Part shown: one piece after another, positions 1 through 10,304 of the stretch
Numbering within the stretch: position 1 is the first letter of the stretch
Layout: the number at the start of each line of letters is the position of its first letter
Assembly: GCA_037975125.1 (NCBI GenBank)
Contig: CM075851.1
Coordinates: 123,967,063 to 124,031,062, forward strand
Direction: 5' to 3'
DNA length: 64,000 nt
Source of the DNA: Latrodectus hesperus
Taxonomy: Eukaryota; Arthropoda; Arachnida; Araneae; Theridiidae
Notes under the pieces: generated by a model
Seen by the model: the letters and a program-made list of their open reading frames with translations, nothing else
What the model was told of the DNA's origin: nothing
Databases searched by the model: none
Program-made: the position numbers and the translations under genes

Positions 1-186
1 TTTGTAACTTCTTGCTACTAATTTGTAAGCATAATTTCTTTGCCTTGTTAAATGCCACGATGGTGGCGCCCTCACGGACCTCGTAGAGGTGTGGAGCATA
101 CTAGGTGTTGGGGAGACGGCACCCGTTAACCTAAAGGTACAGTCCGGGGTCTCCCCACACAGTTATGTATGTATGTATGTATGTAC
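1..186 (+). repeat. 3' end of an unidentified repeat with a (TATG)n tail
   Basis: This stretch is clearly more GC-rich than the desert and ends at 163-186 in about five TATG units. Retroposons often end in short tandem repeats like this. Immediately to the right, at about 187, recognisable retrotransposon ORF2 coding (minus strand) begins. The simplest reading is that a plus-strand retroposon, whose body lies mostly left of the window, inserted into the RNase H part of that ORF2. The family is not recognised. The assignment is inference from the tail and the abrupt loss of ORF2 homology. Confidence 0.45.
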
Positions 187-2662
187 AGATACGAAGTGCA
201 GCATGATGAATTGGGTCTAACCATTTTAGGGCAGACTTTGAAGCTGAACCATAAGCCACACTGCCATAATCGATACGGGACAATATGATAGATTGGTATA
301 TTCTGCACAATGAGGTTCGATCAGCACCCCAAGAAGTATTGGAAAGAACTTTTAGTATATTAAGAGATCTTTCGCACTTTTTGCGCAAATGTAATATATG
401 GGGCAAGAAGGTAAGTCTGTTATCAAAAATTACCCCAAGGTATCGTATCTCATTAACAACAGGAATGGATACCTCCTGAAGTTGGATATTGGGATCAGGG
501 TGAAGGCCACGTTTCCTACAAAAATGAATACAACTGCTCTTACTTGGTGAAATGGTATAGCCATTTTTGTCACACCAGTCAGTAATTTGATTTACAGCCA
601 TCTGTAGTTGTCGTTCAATTAAATGTATATCTGAACCTTGACAGGAAATCTGTAAGTCATCTACGTAAAGTGTACTTTTAATACAGGAAGGTAATATAGA
701 TAAAACCTTGGAAATAAAAACAATAAATAATGTTACACTAAGTACACTACCCTGAGGGACGCCCTCAGTTTGGACAAAGGATCTAGATAAAACAGACCCA
801 ATGCGCACTTTAAAATTTCTTTTTTGTAGGAAGTTTTGAATAAAAAGTGGTAGGTTACCACGGAGATTAAAACCATGTAAGGTCCGAATAATACCATAGC
901 GCCAGGTTCTATCATAGGCCTTCTCAATATCTAAGAATACTGAGACAAGATGGTTCCTACGAACGAAAGCAGTTCTAACATCATTTTCCAAATTAATAAT
1001 ATTGTCTAACGTAGATCTACCCTGACGGAAGCCACTTTGCTGCTGAGGTATACACCTATTGTTTTCTAAGTAAAATACAAGACGGTTATTTACCATGCGT
1101 TCCATCGTTTTACAAAGGCAGCTTGTTAAGGCTATAGGACGGTAACTTAAAGGGTCTTTAGGGTCTTTTCCTGGTTTTAGGATGGGGATGACTATTGCTT
1201 CTTGCCACATAGAAGGGAAAGTATTTTCCTGCCAGATTCTGTTGAAGAGGAACAGAATATTGGTGAGAGAGACTGGTCTTAGATGGCGGAGCATTTGATA
1301 AGTAATTCCATCGGGACCTGGGCTGGTATTATGGGTCTTGGATAGAGCCTTTTGTAGCTCATACATGTGAAATTCGTAGTTGTAAGGTAACTGCTCAGAA
1401 TTATTAAAATTTATGTTGATCTGCTCAGCACGACTCTTATACTCTTGGAAAAAAGGTGTGTAAGAGTCAGATTTGGACACACTAGAAAATGCTTCGCCAA
1501 TTTTATTAACTACATCCTCGGGAGAAGAATAAACTGCAGTGTTAGTAGTCAATATCGGGAAAGAGAATTCTTGGTACAAGCCATTAGCTGCTTTCACCTT
1601 TTTCCAAACAAGTTTGCTAGGAGTGCTAGAAGTAATATTTGATGTATATCGTATCCAAGAGTCTCTTTGACTTTGCCTGCGAATCTTGCGGGCTACAGCC
1701 TTCGCTTTCTTAAAAATAATTAGATTATTGGTAGTAGGATGTCTTCGAAAAATATTCCAAAACTTTTTTTGTTCACGGTAGGTTTTTGCACAGGCTTCAT
1801 TCCACCAGGGTTTCCGCAGTTTTCGAGGACGAGAGGAGTATTTTGGAATGGATATTTCAGCAGCTTTCATAATAGTATTTGTAGCTTTAATAACAGCATC
1901 ATTTATATCAGTGTTTGTAATCATTTCTTCTGTAATAACTGCCAGTTCTGCAAAAGAATGCCAGTCTGCCTTGTGATACTTAAAGGTTGTAGGTTGTAAG
2001 CCATTAGAAGGTGGATCAGCAAAAGTAAGGATTACAGGAAAATGGTCACTGTTATACAAATCTTTTTCAGTGGTCAAGTCCAGATGAGGAAATAAAATAG
2101 GAGAGCAAATAGCCAAATCTATGGAATGAAATGTTTTCGTAGGAGCATGAAAGTGAGTTTTTTCATCTTTATTTAGCAGACAGAGGCAGTGATCAGTTAT
2201 CAGTTGCTCAATTTGTCGTCCTCGAGAGTTTGTATTAGTGCTTCCCCACAGAGCACTATGACCATTAAAATCACCTATTAATATATAAGGGACGGGAAGT
2301 TGCTGCAATAGTTTATTTAAGTTGCTTTGTGGAATGGCATTACGTGGTGGTAAGTAAATGTTACAGACAGTGATTCGAAAATTAATGTGTATCTCAACTG
2401 CCACAGCTTGCAACGAAGTACGTAATGGAAGTCCTGTGTGGGGGTAGTTATTCGAAGCAAGAATGCACACCCCTCCTGATACAGAATCATCAGGTATGTC
2501 CATTCGATAAGGCGTGTAACCTTTTATTTTCCAAGTAGTATGAGATTTCAAGTTGGTTTCTTGGAGTGCTAGACAAACAGGATAGTATGAATTTATTATG
2601 TCTTTAATGTCAGATATATGCGTGCGGAGTCCATGGCAATTCCAAGAAAGAAGAACCACCAT
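131..2662 (-). CDS. Retrotransposon 1 ORF2: endonuclease and reverse transcriptase (3' truncated)
   Basis: ORF2 nicks the target DNA and copies the element RNA by target-primed reverse transcription. The 843-residue frame starts with an exonuclease-endonuclease-phosphatase domain: LSWNCHGL near residue 6, QETN near 36, GDFNGH near 130 and NSDHFPV near 205. The RT domain follows, with SPGPDG near 447, SYRPIAL, FRQGRS near 545, FLDIEKAYD near 575, GVPQGS near 637 and the catalytic YVDD near 666, then YLGVIFD. Native coding ends with AALRIC at about 187; the last 18 or so residues come from the neighbouring repeat. RNase H is therefore missing from the window. The ATG at 2662-2660 overlaps the ORF1 stop in a TAATG, which suggests translation by termination and re-initiation. 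No internal stop or frameshift is seen. Confidence 0.9.
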   Translation of the reverse strand: MVVLLSWNCHGLRTHISDIKDIINSYYPVCLALQETNLKSHTTWKIKGYTPYRMDIPDDSVSGGVCILASNNYPHTGLPLRTSLQAVAVEIHINFRITVCNIYLPPRNAIPQSNLNKLLQQLPVPYILIGDFNGHSALWGSTNTNSRGRQIEQLITDHCLCLLNKDEKTHFHAPTKTFHSIDLAICSPILFPHLDLTTEKDLYNSDHFPVILTFADPPSNGLQPTTFKYHKADWHSFAELAVITEEMITNTDINDAVIKATNTIMKAAEISIPKYSSRPRKLRKPWWNEACAKTYREQKKFWNIFRRHPTTNNLIIFKKAKAVARKIRRQSQRDSWIRYTSNITSSTPSKLVWKKVKAANGLYQEFSFPILTTNTAVYSSPEDVVNKIGEAFSSVSKSDSYTPFFQEYKSRAEQININFNNSEQLPYNYEFHMYELQKALSKTHNTSPGPDGITYQMLRHLRPVSLTNILFLFNRIWQENTFPSMWQEAIVIPILKPGKDPKDPLSYRPIALTSCLCKTMERMVNNRLVFYLENNRCIPQQQSGFRQGRSTLDNIINLENDVRTAFVRRNHLVSVFLDIEKAYDRTWRYGIIRTLHGFNLRGNLPLFIQNFLQKRNFKVRIGSVLSRSFVQTEGVPQGSVLSVTLFIVFISKVLSILPSCIKSTLYVDDLQISCQGSDIHLIERQLQMAVNQITDWCDKNGYTISPSKSSCIHFCRKRGLHPDPNIQLQEVSIPVVNEIRYLGVIFDNRLTFLPHILHLRKKCERSLNILKVLSNTSWGADRTSLCRIYQSIILSRIDYGSVAYGSASKSALKWLDPIHHAALRICTYIHTYITVWGDPGLYL

Positions 2663-4120
2663 TATGAAGGGTTCTTTTTACGGTGACGTGATCTGTTCTT
2701 CGCAATCAATTCAAAATTATCAATATCAGTATCCATATCACTATGACTGTCTGTAGGAAGGCTGGTTTTAAAAGCAGTTACATTTGGTTGATCTTTAATC
2801 TTAAGCTTTTTTCTGTTATCAGAGTCACTTGTTTTTTGTGGCTTTATAAATATAGACTTCTCTGTAGTAGGTTTGTTTTGTGTTCCAGGTTTAAAAAAGG
2901 CAATTGATGAAGTGTCTGTTTGTACAGCAGTTGATACTGTTTTTTTCAGTACATGGGCATATGGTTTCTTGAAATTAATCGTATTTTGAAGTTGTTTTTT
3001 AGCTTCTTGATATGAGATTTTTCGTGTCGTTTTTATCCGTTGAATTTCTTTTTCATGTTGCCAGTGTGAGCAGGTTTTAGAAGATGCGCTATGATTTTCT
3101 TTACAGTTAATACAAAATGGTTCAGATTTACAGTCAGATTCCTGGTGTTCCAGACTTGAGCATCGAGTACATGTAGCTTTTGATCTGCAAAACATTTTAG
3201 AGTGTCCAAATCTATTACAATTAAAGCATCGTATGGGGTTTGGAATATAAGGTCTTACAGGGCAATTCAGGTAACCTGCTTTTATTGAATTTGGAAGATT
3301 AGGACAGTCAAAAGTTAATATTAAGTTTCTTGTGGGGAAAATTTCTTCACCTCGATGGATGGTGATTCGACGGACATTGCAAACTCTTTGGTCTTTTAAT
3401 TCTTCCAGAATCTCAGTTTCAGATACTGATAAAAGGTCTATCTCTGAAATTACACCACGACATTGATTAAGTGATTTATGACTTGAGGCTATGATGGGAA
3501 TTTCTCCAAAAACTTTTAAAGATAAAAGAGACTTTGATTGTTGAGCAGATGAGCTCTCGATTAGTAAATCTCCGGATCTTAGCTTTTTTACATTACTAGG
3601 TTCTCCTGCAACTGCCTTAATCTGTTTGAGAATTTTGAAAGGTGACATTTGCTTAAGCATGCCCTCGTTGTTCTGTATTAATATGAACTTTGGATAAATA
3701 TTTCCAGTTTTGTCAAATTTACTATCAATTTGTGACGAGTTAAGGCCCTCGCCGTGGCCAGAATTTTTTGGACCCATGAGAAAGAGAAAAGTTCATCCCA
3801 GTGGGCCCCCGCCCATCACAGAGCCCAACAAGGGAAGGCAGTTACCGGCTCTGGCAATAGCCAGCCTCGGCACTTACCTTAGGGGTATCACCAGGATATA
3901 GTACTACATGTTGGGTTGAGGATCTAGCGAGCATGTCCGCACAACCCAGAATGCAGGACTAGCCCTACAGCACCATGCAAGGGTTATAACATTCCTAACA
4001 TAGCACCAGCCGGTTGACTGAGAGCGGGCTCACTCCAGCCACCCGTCTACAGAGAAGCCTGGGCCAAAGGGAACGCTAAGGGACCCCAGGACACCAATTT
4101 CCTCCTTACGGGACGCCATA
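187..4120 (-). mobile_element. Non-LTR retrotransposon 1 (I/jockey superfamily), 3' end missing
   Basis: The element reads right to left: a GC-rich 5' untranslated region (about 3778-4120, outer boundary uncertain), a gag-like ORF1 with zinc knuckles, and ORF2 with an apurinic-type endonuclease and a reverse transcriptase. Both ORFs are open over their whole visible length, so the copy is fairly young. The RNase H region expected after the RT thumb in this type of element is absent, because coding stops at about 187 beside a (TATG)n tail. It stands head to head with element 2, which starts in the same GC-rich interval. The clade call rests on the ORF1 zinc knuckles and the RT motif style; I-clade is preferred over jockey proper, but no phylogeny was done. 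Confidence 0.8.
2662..3777 (-). CDS. Retrotransposon 1 ORF1: gag-like RNA-binding protein
   Basis: This 371-residue protein probably coats the element RNA and helps form the ribonucleoprotein. The start is the ATG at 3777-3775 (MGPKNSGHGEG). Near residues 183-235 there are three successive zinc knuckles: CFNCNRFGHSKMFC, CTRCSSLEHQESDC and CINCKENHSASSKTC. This triple arrangement is usual for ORF1 of I/jockey-superfamily elements. The part before the knuckles should be the RRM-like or PRE-type domain, and the tail is basic and low in complexity. The stop codon TAA (2664-2662) shares its last A with the ORF2 ATG. The frame is intact, in keeping with the open ORF2 downstream. It is an element protein, not a host gene. 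Confidence 0.88.
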   Translation of the reverse strand: MGPKNSGHGEGLNSSQIDSKFDKTGNIYPKFILIQNNEGMLKQMSPFKILKQIKAVAGEPSNVKKLRSGDLLIESSSAQQSKSLLSLKVFGEIPIIASSHKSLNQCRGVISEIDLLSVSETEILEELKDQRVCNVRRITIHRGEEIFPTRNLILTFDCPNLPNSIKAGYLNCPVRPYIPNPIRCFNCNRFGHSKMFCRSKATCTRCSSLEHQESDCKSEPFCINCKENHSASSKTCSHWQHEKEIQRIKTTRKISYQEAKKQLQNTINFKKPYAHVLKKTVSTAVQTDTSSIAFFKPGTQNKPTTEKSIFIKPQKTSDSDNRKKLKIKDQPNVTAFKTSLPTDSHSDMDTDIDNFELIAKNRSRHRKKNPS

Positions 4121-4266
4121 CACGGCCAACATATGGGGTGGAAGACCAATGAAAAAAATGGATGTAAGACCCATTGAAAAGCAAGATACAACATAAGCAA
4201 GAAGTCTTGATCTCGACGACGACAAATAGGAAAAGAAAGATAAAGAAAAGTAGAGGAGAAGATAAA
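3778..4266. other. Shared GC-rich 5' region between two divergent retrotransposons
   Basis: There is no convincing coding sequence here. The left part (to about 4120) should be the 5' untranslated region and internal promoter of element 1 on the minus strand. The right part should belong to element 2 on the plus strand. No target-site duplication or poly-A marks the boundary, so the join position is only approximate. Confidence 0.5.
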
Positions 4267-4423
4267 GATCGCTAGGGTACCTTAGGATAGCGACACCCAT
4301 ATTTACCTAAAGAAGGTAAACCCCTGAGGGATGGAAAGGAGAAAAGAAAGAAGAGGACAGATCGCTAGGGTACCTTGGGATTGCGACACCCATATTTACC
4401 TAAAGAAGGTAAACCCCTGAGGG
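4267..4423 (+). repeat. Two 64-bp tandem repeats in the 5' UTR of retrotransposon 2
   Basis: Copies at 4267-4330 and 4360-4423 differ at about two positions and are spaced 93 bp apart by purine-rich linker. Each contains TTTACC and GGTAAA as short inverted arms around TAAAGAA. Repeated 5' monomers often act as promoter modules in non-LTR elements; that role is inferred here. Confidence 0.75.
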
Positions 4424-5188
4424 GACAGCAAGCGACGCATCCAAAAGGCTAGCAAAACAGCTAGTGCACAAGATGTTTCGCACAAATTCTGCGGAGAAAG
4501 TTTCGCCACTGTAGTCAAAAAGCAAACAAGGACTACAAAGCCTCAATCCTTTGCACCTATCTCACAGCGCCCAGCAAAGGTTACTCAACCTACTAACATC
4601 AATGTGCTAAGGCTTCCAAGAGTGGTGATCCAAGGCCTTCCAGAAACCACACACCCAATTGATTTCATGGACCACCTTTTGCATAGCTGCAAGTATATCC
4701 AAGAAAATCAAATTGTGCGATTCCACTGCATGAGACGCAGATTACGAAGATATAATCTGGTAATGGTCCTTCAACCTGAGGCCTTTAGGGTCATTAATGG
4801 CAGCACCCTTTGGCACAGGGGAAAGTGCTATAGATTTAAAGAACACTACGGCCTTATCCGCTGTTTCAACTGCCAAAGGTTCGGGCACGAACAGGAAGAC
4901 TGTACTCATCATACCTACTGTGGAAACTGTGGAGGATCACATACAACGACGACATGCAGAGCTTCTACGCTCCACTGCATCAACTGTAGCTCTTCCAACA
5001 GGAGATACAGAACAAAGTTCCATACTGACCATACTACAGCAGACCCCAACTGCCCATATTACGTCAATTTAGTGCAGGATGTTGTTTCCAACACGACCTA
5101 CGCCAACTTCAAAAAGCAACCGCAGAGATACTTAGACTCACATCTAAGATGCAATCATCTGACCAATAGACCAAAACTCAGAATATGA
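4421..5188 (+). CDS. Retrotransposon 2 ORF1: gag-like zinc-knuckle protein, start unclear
   Basis: The frame is open from 4421 (an in-frame TGA lies at 4418-4420) to the TGA at 5186-5188. It encodes a nucleic-acid-binding gag. Around residues 145-170 of the open frame lies CFNCQRFGHEQEDC, followed by CGNCGGSHTTTTC and CINCSSSN with a further Cys/His cluster, which makes three knuckles. No in-frame ATG occurs before the conserved region beginning VLRLPRVVIQGLP. Either the native start codon has been lost or the N-terminus was shifted out of frame. The ORF2 ATG (5185-5187) overlaps this stop as ATGA, so ORF2 was probably translated by re-initiation. Confidence is high for its identity and low for the exact start. 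Confidence 0.8.
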   Translation, partial: GDSKRRIQKASKTASAQDVSHKFCGESFATVVKKQTRTTKPQSFAPISQRPAKVTQPTNINVLRLPRVVIQGLPETTHPIDFMDHLLHSCKYIQENQIVRFHCMRRRLRRYNLVMVLQPEAFRVINGSTLWHRGKCYRFKEHYGLIRCFNCQRFGHEQEDCTHHTYCGNCGGSHTTTTCRASTLHCINCSSSNRRYRTKFHTDHTTADPNCPYYVNLVQDVVSNTTYANFKKQPQRYLDSHLRCNHLTNRPKLRI

Positions 5189-8100
5189 TCTCAAAACTTA
5201 GTAATTTTCTCGCAAATCCACATGCCATAAATCATTCTATCGATCCACTTATCCAATCGCATTTCACCAGAAATGTTCAAGATCCTCTCACGATCATTCA
5301 AATAAACACCAGAAAATCAAAGCCTCCTATGGATCTCCTCCGGATAACAGCAGAAGACTATAAGGTTGATTTTTTTATTTTACAAGAGCCTTTCCTACAG
5401 GATGGTAGAATTTCATGCATCCCCCAGAATTGGTCTTGCTGGTCTTCAATCAACCACAAGGCAGCAATAATTTGCACTTCCCAGAAACTTAAACCAACCT
5501 TCCTCCACAGCTCAGAAACAACAGTAACGGTTAGGGTTACCTTCGAAGAGGCCTCCTTGAACATCATTTCAGCCCACAAACCTCCTCCAAACCACAGAGC
5601 AAGGAGTTCAGCTGTGGCCACAACTACAGACCTTTCCGCAACTCTAAGTGAATTGGATAATGCTCTTAGAACTGCTTGTTCAGGAAATACTATCATTGGC
5701 GCAGATCTGAATGCCCACTGCCAAATCTGGGGTTACCCCAATGATGATTCATGAGGGGAACAAGCAGTGGATTTCATCCTAGCCAATGACCTTTTTATTC
5801 TCAACTCACAAGACTCCCCGCCAACTTTCATCAATAAATTTCAACAAGGATGGCCAGACTTAACGCTGGTCACGAATGCTGAAATGGCTAAACATATTAC
5901 TTGGGAAGTTTTGGACGAGGAGACTTTAAGTGATCATCAATATATAAAGGTTATATTCAACTATAGAACTACCTCCTTCCAATTTAAAAGATATAAAACC
6001 AAATTTGGTGGACATGAAAAATTTTGCAAACTTCTCCAGCGCCATATTAATAATCTAACCCAGTCAATTGCTAACAGCCACAATTTCACTGAACTGGAAG
6101 AAGCTGCCTCGACTCTTCAAGCTACCATTACATCTTGCTGTAATTCTTGTTACAAAATCAAAGGAACCAATCATAAGATAACCCCTAAATGGTGGACACA
6201 ACCACTCCAGATCGCAAGAAAAGAACTTCGAGCCTTCAGAAGGCGTTATCAAAGGGCCACAGCACAAGATAAAGAGGGGCTATATCAACAGTATAAGAAC
6301 AAACGTGCAATTTACACCAAACAACTTAGAAGCACAAAAAAGAACAACTGGAAGGAATTTTGCAGTGCTGCAAGCTCTCCCTATGGCAAAGTTTATAAGG
6401 CAATCTTCAAAGAGGTTGTTCCACCTTCTCATCTCTTTGTTGATTCTTCTGGCAGCCAAAAGGGAAGTGATCTGGAAATTGCAGAAAATATTCTAGCAAA
6501 ACTTTTCCCCACTACCCACAGCCAAGCCTTTGTCTCAAATGTAACTGCGACAGATGACGTCCCCTTCAGCAAACAAGAAATAGCGAGAGTTATTAACACC
6601 CTAAAAAAAGGCAAAGCTCCAGGCTTCGATGGGATTGACAATATTATTATTCAAACCATCAACAGGTCATTTCCCAACATCCTGCATAGTTTGTTCAACA
6701 AATGCTTGTCGCTTTCCTATTTTCCTCGGTGCTTCAAGGTTGGAATTATTATTCTGTTCTATAAAGAAGGCAAAGACAAATCTAATGTCAGCTCCTATAG
6801 ACCTATCTCCCTCCTACCAACTCTTGGGAAAGTACTTGAAAAACTTGCCACTAAGAGACTGTCTTTTCATTTGGAAAACCACAGCTTCTTCCATCAAAAC
6901 CAATTTGGCTTTAGACAAGGCCGTTCTGTCGATGACGCCCTCTTGACACTCACCAAGAAAATCCAAACTCTTCGTAGCCAGAATCTCCACACTGCAGTTA
7001 TCACAATAGACATAAAAGGAGCCTTTGATAATATAAACCATTATAAACTTAAGCAGCAACTCTGTGCCACCAATAGCCCGGCCAATATTACAAACCTCCT
7101 AATCAACAACCTTAACGACAGAACGGTCCTACTTCCAACTAATATGGGCATTGCCTCTAGAAGCCAATCAATAGGGTGCCCACAGGGATCTTGTAGTGGC
7201 CCAATTCTTTGGAATCTTGTCGCTGATGCACCTTTGAAATTCAACTGGGGCAATATTGGCAAAGATGTTGACACGAGCAGCCAAATCCACCTTCAAGCCT
7301 TTGCGGACGATTTTACATTCGTTGTTGGCGCCAAAAGTGAAAAGAAGCTAGGAAAGGTTTCAACTCTAGCCCTTACACATTTCAAGGCATGGGCTGATGA
7401 AAACCATCTATCCATTTCCCTGGAGAAAACTAAATTCATGCTCGTTGCAAAACTCAAGTGTGGCCCGCAGATACTTTGGGGAAACCACAGACTTAAAAAA
7501 GCTGACCATATCAAGCTGCTAGGAGTGATCCTTGATAAAAAACTTAACTTTAAAAATCATATCATCTCCCAAGGCAATAAAGCGCTCCTTCTGCAAGGAA
7601 AACTACGCAGAATTGCAGGCAATGAATGGGGCATTAACCAACATTACCGGATAACGCTCTACAAGACAGTCATTGAACGCATGATCTGCCATGGTGCTGC
7701 TGTTTGGGGAACTTCACTCACATCCAAGACATCTCAAAAGCTCTCATCCATTCAAAGAAAGTTCCTTCTCAGCATCACTGGTGCTTTCAGAACTACCCCG
7801 ACCTCAGCCTTACAACTCATTACTGGTCTTCCCCCCTTCATCTGAAAGTTGAAGCAGAGGCAAAGCTCATCAACCTCACTAGGACTGGAGTTCAGTGCCT
7901 AGAACCTCTTCTCCCCTTACCATCTGATGTTGAGGCGAAACTAAGTCTGGATACAAATCATCCTGGTCTTTTTAATATCAACACGCTCGTCACAATAGAC
8001 GAAGAGGCAACCCCTCTGCAGTTTTTGCCGGACACTCTACACATATTTACAGATGGATCAAAACTTGAAGAAGGAGTAGGCACAGCTTTTGTTGCCTACC

Positions 8101-8860
8101 TAAACAACTCTAAAATCCACACATGGAAGCAGAAACTCCGCAATGCGAACTCTGTTATCCAGGCAGAGGTAATTGCAATCAAAGAAGCTGTTAAGTTCGC
8201 AAAAAGGCAACAACTTCCTGTAACTATTTGGTCAGATAGTCAGGCAGCACTTAAATCTATCAGCAACCCAGCATCAACAAGTTCTATAGCTCGCTCTGTC
8301 CAAGCTGAATTAGTTAATTTCTTGTCCATCCAACTAAAATGGATTAAGGCCCATGCTGGAACAGAAGGCAACGAGGAAGCTGATAAGGAAGCGAAGAGTG
8401 CAGCCTCATCCTCACTCCAACCTCTCATCGTTCCACTCCTACGCTGCCATCTCAAACAAGAATGTCAGAAATGGATTCTTGTTAACTGGCAACAAAGCTG
8501 GAAGGATGACCAATACAGGGTGCCTTATTCATGAGATGGAACCTACTGTCTCAATGAAACCATTAAGCTGGACAAGAAATGAAATTCTATTTATGTCCGG
8601 CCATGGCCCTTTTCCTACGTATTTTCACCGAATGAACCTGGCTGTCTCACCTAATTGCACTTGTGGAGATATTGGCGATCCTCTCCATTTCATCACGGCT
8701 TGCCCATTAACAGCTTATTTGGCACCTGTCAGGCCCAGTCACCAGATGGATAGTGGTATGGAAGAAAGCAATCCTAAATAACAAGATTTCCAGGAGAAAG
8801 TTGAACCAACTCATGAATTTTCTAATTATTCAGGAAGGCCTTTTTACTTGGTTCCAATGA
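5185..8860 (+). pseudogene. Retrotransposon 2 ORF2: endonuclease-RT-RNase H polyprotein, four lesions
   Basis: The endonuclease has IIQINTRKS near residue 40, LQEPF near 68, GADLNAH near 172 and LSDHQYI near 250. The RT has GKAPGFDG near 478, SSYRPISLLP, FRQGRS, TIDIKGAFD, GCPQGS and catalytic FADD near 707. RNase H keeps its acidic residues in TDGS (about 8051), QAEV (about 8161), SDSQAAL (about 8234) and EADKEAK (about 8380). A C-terminal knuckle (CTCG...HFITAC) lies at 8660-8703. Lesions are a TGA at 5752-5754 between the endonuclease blocks, a one-base loss in the C run at 7831-7836, a frameshift near 8515 just after RNase H, and another near 8715. The last frame ends at TGA 8858-8860. 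The product would be a multifunctional retrotransposition enzyme, but no full protein can be made. Confidence 0.88.
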
Positions 8861-9365
8861 CGACACTAGCTAGTAACTACTCCTCCAACCCTGTGTCATA
8901 TCTATCCTCTTGCCTCACCCATTTACCTAAAACTCTCCCTTACTTTGCATAGCTCTTCTTCATATCTTACACAAATTTTGTAATTTATCCCCTATTTCTC
9001 ACTTAGTTTGTAGCACAATCACCATTTGTTAATATTCATGTAATTCACCAACCAACCAATTTTAATTTTTTTTTTGTAATATTGTTTTATTACACCGGGA
9101 AAAATTTTTTTTTGTAAATACATATTGATTTTCCCTAATTATTTGTAATGAATTGTTAGCTTAACTTGTATTGTCCATAGTGTGGTAGTATTTGAGAGTT
9201 CGGGGTCGCAAAATTGGGGTTCTTCTGTAGCGGCTCCGTTTTTCTCTCCAGTGGCTTCCATCATACTGGTATAGCTCATTTGAGCTGGGTACAGGGAAGT
9301 TCATTGGTGTAAACGTAAACGTGAGTTATTTATTTGTTTCTGCGTATTTTTATTTATTTATTTTT
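8861..9365 (+). other. 3' UTR and tail of retrotransposon 2
   Basis: This is non-coding and becomes increasingly T-rich, with a last GC-richer block at about 9195-9320. ATTT-type repeats follow at 9326-9362, after which the base composition returns to that of the desert. The end of the element is placed here from these changes only. Confidence 0.5.
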
Positions 9366-10304
9366 AAAAGTATGATAATTTTTCTCCATAGTGTAGTGGA
9401 TTTTTTGTTATACAATTCTTAAAGAAACCATTGTTTTTGTTTTCTTTGCCATACCAACGGTGAAATTCGTTAAAAACACGGATTTCGGTTCATCGACATA
9501 GAAACAACGTTTTTGCGTAGTATCTCTCAGAGCATTCAAATCCGCGAGAGAACATGCAAAAACGCACCAGTTGGCGACTTTTTGAAAATGCACCAAGCCG
9601 GGGATCCAAAGCACATTTTCACCAGGATTTCAATTATGTATCATTTTCTTTTGATAAATTCATGTATTAATTATCATTAACACTAAACCTGGGTCCCTTG
9701 CAAACTCAGAAAAGAACTTTTAGATTCTAAAACATTTTCTGGGTCTTTTATCTTTTGTTTTCTTTTTAAGATGCTTATCATCTTCTTTAATACACTTTAG
9801 CAACACTTTATTCCTTATTGTTATTGAATACTTATTTTCTATAACATAAACGCGTACAGGTAGTTTATATTTTTGAACATTGCTCAATCATTAAGCTCTT
9901 TTTCGCATGAAAAGAAAATATTCAACTTACACATTAATTTAAAGTTTTATGAATTTAAACCTTGCGGAAAATCTTTCCTAATAAAAGCAAATAGGAAGTC
10001 GAAAATTTACTCTAGTATATGAAAGATGCTTACAAATATAATATTATATATACAACAGTATTTAAAATTAGCATAATGTAATAAATTTCTTCAAAGGAAT
10101 GGAAAAATATGTAAAATCAATACTTCGACAAACATCTTGTGCGTTGAATACGTAAGTGTAAATATATGTGTGGTTGATGCCAGTAGAAGAACAGGCTTGA
10201 TAAGCGCGTGTTACAGAACACGCTTTTCGTTCGCTATCACAACTCGACGAATTTCTCGGTGTATTTGCACAGAAATTAATAAAGTTGAAATTGTAGCAAT
10301 AATA
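9366..10304. other. AT-rich stretch without recognisable genes
   Basis: Nothing coding is supported. The part from about 10100 to 10304 is slightly richer in GC and directly precedes the Tc1-like remnant, so it may be that element's decayed 5' end. Confidence 0.5.

Larger units (their letters stand above)
4130..9365 (+). mobile_element. Non-LTR retrotransposon 2 (R1/I-like, with RNase H), inactivated
   Basis: From left to right it contains a 5' untranslated region with two 64-bp repeats (4267-4330 and 4360-4423), a gag ORF1 (open 4421-5188), an ORF2 (5185-8860) with endonuclease, RT, RNase H and a Cys/His C-terminal knuckle, and a 3' untranslated region ending near 9340-9365 in ATTT-rich repeats. 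The domain order fits RNase H-bearing clades such as I or R1/LOA; the exact clade was not resolved. One nonsense codon and three frameshifts in ORF2 show it is dead. No clear target-site duplication could be matched, because the 5' end lies against element 1. Confidence 0.8.
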
